From: Chania fonticola_B
Lineage (GTDB): Bacteria; Pseudomonadota; Gammaproteobacteria; Enterobacterales; Enterobacteriaceae
Strand: one strand, 5' to 3'
Assembly: GCF_048537545.1 (NCBI RefSeq)
Contig: NZ_CP183218.1
DNA: 64,000 bases
The translations under genes and the position numbers were made by a program. Below are positions 61,762 through 64,000 of this stretch, one piece after another. Below the pieces are notes generated by a model. That model worked only from the letters and a program-made list of their open reading frames with translations, was not told where the DNA came from and ran no database searches. Each line of letters starts with the position of its first letter. Position 1 is the stretch's first letter.

Positions 61762-62427
61762 TTAGCTTATCAGCGTCGTGCCGAAAGCCCCCTGCCAATC
61801 CTGTTCAAACTTCTCTACCGCCGCCTGAACCGCCGGAGTGGAAATAAACTGTTCTGCCACATCCACCGGTAAAGTGATCGACTGGCAACCTGCCAACAGA
61901 CACTCCAACGCCTGACGTGGCGTTTTGAAGCTGGCCGCCAACACCTTGGCGTGAGGAGCATGCAGCGACAACAGCTGTTGTAACTCGTGCACCATTTCAA
62001 CGCCGTCGCCACCCTGTGCGTCCAGACGGTTAACGTAAGGTGCCACATACTCTGCCCCGGCCAACGCCGCCAGCAGCCCCTGACCAGCGCCGTAAACGGC
62101 GGTACCCAAGGTGGGGATCGACATGGATTTCAGCTTCTTGATTGCCGCCAGCCCTTCTGCGGTGGTGGGGATCTTGACTACCAGGCCCGGCACCCGTTGA
62201 CTCAGCAGGACGGCTTCGGCAACCATACGTTCTGCGTCGTTAGCCATCACCTGGGCAAACAGCTTGCCGGTACCGCCTAACGCATCACGCAAGGCCGGCA
62301 GAACCTCCCAGATCGGCTTGCCTTCTTTGGCAACGATGCTGGGGTTGGTGGTCACGCCGTGCAGCGGCAAGACGCGCGCCAAACGTTTCACTGCGCTGAC
62401 GTCGGCAGTATCGAGATACAGTTCCAT
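61762..62427 (-). CDS. fsa: Fructose-6-phosphate aldolase
   Basis: A 221-residue class I aldolase of the transaldolase family. It cleaves fructose 6-phosphate to dihydroxyacetone and glyceraldehyde 3-phosphate. The Schiff-base Lys is in VVKIPTT (near residue 85), with VTTNPSI, GTAVYGAGQGLLAA and the sequence YVAPYVNRLDAQGG as in E. coli FsaA (220). The ribosome binding site is AGGAG. It is divergent from ybiY-ybiW, the same neighbours as fsaA in E. coli, across an FNR box. Confidence 0.95.
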   Translation of the reverse strand: MELYLDTADVSAVKRLARVLPLHGVTTNPSIVAKEGKPIWEVLPALRDALGGTGKLFAQVMANDAERMVAEAVLLSQRVPGLVVKIPTTAEGLAAIKKLKSMSIPTLGTAVYGAGQGLLAALAGAEYVAPYVNRLDAQGGDGVEMVHELQQLLSLHAPHAKVLAASFKTPRQALECLLAGCQSITLPVDVAEQFISTPAVQAAVEKFEQDWQGAFGTTLIS

Positions 62428-62497
62428 AACCTTCTCCTGATTCTTTTGTGGGCAGATTCAAACTCTGAACATAATAAGCGAAAAAAGCCGCCATCAT

Positions 62498-62511
62498 TTG
62501 ATTAAAATCAA
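62498..62511. promoter_or_regulatory. FNR box between fsa and ybiY
   Basis: TTGAT-TAAA-ATCAA is a perfect match to the FNR consensus. Its centre is about 70 bases before the ybiY start and about 77 before fsa, so it could activate either or both under anaerobic conditions. Confidence 0.85.
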
Positions 62512-62574
62512 ATCAACTTTCATTCGAAACCTATTTAATTTACGTAAGAAGATTTTAGACTTCACAGGTGACGA

Positions 62575-63477
62575 ATGCTTTTCAATCTACAGCGCTACTC
62601 AACACATGACGGCCCAGGCATCCGCAGCGTGGTGTTCCTTAAGGGCTGCTCACTTGGCTGCCGGTGGTGCCAGAACCCGGAAAGCCGTTCCCGCCAGCAG
62701 GAGCTGCTGTTTGATGAGCGCCTGTGCCTGGCGGCCTGTACCCTGTGCAGTGAGAGTTGCCCGCACGCTATCACCCGCGTTGATGACAACACCCTAACCC
62801 TGCAACGTTCGTTACTGACTGCCGCCGATTATGACGCATTAAACGGCTGTTGCCCAACTGGCGCGCTGAGCGTCTGCGGCACGGCGCTCGACCTTGATGC
62901 GGTGATGGCCGAAGTGATGCGCGATAAACCTTACTATCTGCGCACCGGCGGTGGCCTGACGCTGTCCGGCGGCGAGCCGTTTATGCAGCCAGAGGTTGCG
63001 GCTGAACTGCTCAAACGCGGGCGTGAGGCCGGTATCAATACCGCCGTAGAATCTTGCCTGCATACGCCTTGGTCCTATATCGAGCCATCTCTGCCCTGGC
63101 TAGACCTGATGCTGGCCGATCTGAAACACGTCGACCAAGTTCGCTTCAAGCAATGGACCGAAGGCTCCGCCAAACGCGTTATGGATAACTTCCGCCGCTT
63201 AGCTGCCGCTGGCACTCAGATCACCGTGCGAGTGCCGTTAATCCCCGAATTTAACGCCGATCGCGACTCAATCCGCGCCATTACCGACTTTGCCGCCGAC
63301 GAGATCGGCGTCAAAGAGATCCATTTTTTACCGTACCACACGCTGGGGATGAATAAATACCATCTGCTCGGCGCGCCTTATTACGCTTCCCGTACCCCAC
63401 TAGACGACCCCGAACTGCTGGCCTATGCCGAAGATTACGCCAGCGCCAAAGGTCTGACCGCCATTTTGCGAGGATAA
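62575..63477 (+). CDS. ybiY: Glycyl-radical enzyme activating protein YbiY (PflE)
   Basis: A 300-residue radical-SAM enzyme. The SAM-binding cluster is GCSLGCRWC (CxxxCxxC), then a ferredoxin-like insert with further Cys (CLAACTLCSESCP, NGCCPTGA), and the GGEPFMQPE motif. It installs the glycyl radical on its partner, here the product of ybiW. The ATG has AGGTGA upstream. The partner gene starts 4 bases after the stop, so they form an operon. Oxygen sensitivity and the FNR box agree with anaerobic use. Confidence 0.95.
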   Translation: MLFNLQRYSTHDGPGIRSVVFLKGCSLGCRWCQNPESRSRQQELLFDERLCLAACTLCSESCPHAITRVDDNTLTLQRSLLTAADYDALNGCCPTGALSVCGTALDLDAVMAEVMRDKPYYLRTGGGLTLSGGEPFMQPEVAAELLKRGREAGINTAVESCLHTPWSYIEPSLPWLDLMLADLKHVDQVRFKQWTEGSAKRVMDNFRRLAAAGTQITVRVPLIPEFNADRDSIRAITDFAADEIGVKEIHFLPYHTLGMNKYHLLGAPYYASRTPLDDPELLAYAEDYASAKGLTAILRG

Positions 63478-63481
63478 CACC

Positions 63482-64000
63482 ATGACAACGCTGGATCTGA
63501 CTACCCTGACCGAACGCACGCTAGCGCACAAGAACGCGCTGATCCATATCGTCAAGCCACCGGTCTGTACCGAACGCGCACAGCACTATACCGAAACGTA
63601 CCAGCAGCATCAGGATAAGCCGCTGCCGGTAAGGCGTGCCATGGCGTTGGCCAACCATCTGGCCAAACGGAGCATCTGGATCAAGAATGATGAGCTGATT
63701 ATCGGTAACCAGGCTAGTCAGCTACGTGCCGCGCCGATCTTCCCGGAATACACCGTCAGTTGGATCGAAAGCGAAATTGACGAGTTGGCCGATCGCCCCG
63801 GCGCTGGCTTCTCCGTCAGCGAACAGGATAAAAAGGTATTACACACCCTGTGCCCATGGTGGCGTGGTCAGACAGTGCAGGATCGCTGCTACGGCATGTT
63901 CACCGATGAGCAAAAAGCCCTGCTGGCTACCGGTATCATCAAGGCGGAAGGCAACATGACGTCTGGGGATGCGCACCTGGCGGTCAACTTCCCGCTGTTA
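63482..64000 (+). CDS. ybiW: Glycyl-radical enzyme YbiW (PflF), 3' end outside window
   Basis: The first 173 codons of a pyruvate-formate-lyase-like glycyl-radical enzyme; the frame is open at the window end. The visible part follows E. coli YbiW (810 residues) closely, for example KPPVCTERAQHYTETYQQH and WWRGQTVQDRCYGMFTDEQK. The catalytic Cys and the C-terminal glycyl-radical loop lie beyond the window. The natural substrate of YbiW has not been settled to my knowledge; it groups near the PFL/diol-dehydratase-like enzymes. Confidence 0.94.
   Translation, partial: MTTLDLTTLTERTLAHKNALIHIVKPPVCTERAQHYTETYQQHQDKPLPVRRAMALANHLAKRSIWIKNDELIIGNQASQLRAAPIFPEYTVSWIESEIDELADRPGAGFSVSEQDKKVLHTLCPWWRGQTVQDRCYGMFTDEQKALLATGIIKAEGNMTSGDAHLAVNFPLL

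Noticed and set aside
1..64000. tRNA genes, CRISPR arrays, complete insertion sequences, integrases
   Set aside because: No cloverleaf-like sequence with a TTCRANY arm, no regularly spaced repeats and no transposase or integrase ORF were found on either strand.

Overview
The window is a chromosomal segment of a Gram-negative enterobacterium, most likely Serratia or a close relative (Yersiniaceae). This rests on three things. Most proteins resemble Escherichia coli proteins closely along their whole length (HrpA, LdhA, ZntB, TyrR, PspA-D, SapA-F, RNase II). Gene order is partly that of E. coli (asr-ydgU-ydgD, ydbH-ynbE-ydbL, ldhA-hslJ-ydbJ-nifJ, mppA-mpaA-ycjG-tpx-tyrR, ycjF-ycjX-pspDCBA/pspF, fsa-ybiY-ybiW). 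These blocks are separated by genes not found there in E. coli. No rRNA, tRNA, CRISPR array or complete insertion sequence was seen.

Layout. 1-2.2 kb: the 3' end of an M32 carboxypeptidase gene and an MBL-fold hydrolase. 2.4-4.2 kb: an AT-rich accessory island with the wreck of a class IIb microcin locus (immunity gene, cut-off precursor, 3' end of a CvaB/MchF-type exporter), a translationally coupled pair of small genes and a possible 30-residue peptide gene. 4.2-5.7 kb: asr with an RstA box, ydgU and ydgD. 5.85-8.9 kb: an AT-rich single-module A-T-R synthetase whose reductase domain has Gln at the usual catalytic Lys. 9-11 kb: an AraC regulator and a divergent drug-efflux gene. 11-26 kb: hrpA, azoR, the ydbH-ynbE-ydbL envelope lipid-transport set, ldhA, hslJ, ydbJ, an SMR pump and nifJ. 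25.7-29.3 kb: an orphan gene, ttcA, a VOC protein, the sRNA FnrS and zntB. 29.4-35.7 kb: mppA, mpaA, ycjG, tpx and tyrR. 36-39 kb: a secreted protein of unknown role and an M20 amidohydrolase-transporter pair. 39.4-44.8 kb: ycjF, ycjX and the phage-shock genes. 44.8-46.5 kb: a LysR regulator with a divergent quinone reductase. 46.5-52.2 kb: a RyhB-type sRNA with a Fur box, then sapABCDF. 52.7-64 kb: a two-domain AhpD-like protein, a LysR regulator with a divergent YdeP-like molybdoenzyme, rnb, a CstA-family carrier, fsa and the glycyl-radical pair ybiY-ybiW, which runs off the window end.

How the genes fit together. Several belong to anaerobic carbon metabolism: ldhA, nifJ, ybiY/ybiW with a perfect FNR box, the YdeP-like enzyme and the FNR-controlled sRNA FnrS. 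A second theme is envelope care: psp, ydbH-ynbE-ydbL, mppA-mpaA-ycjG peptidoglycan recycling, and sap. Iron control enters through the RyhB homologue. The two regulatory RNAs, several small ORFs and the microcin remnant are too short or too broken to stand out as ordinary ORFs and were found by reading the intergenic DNA.
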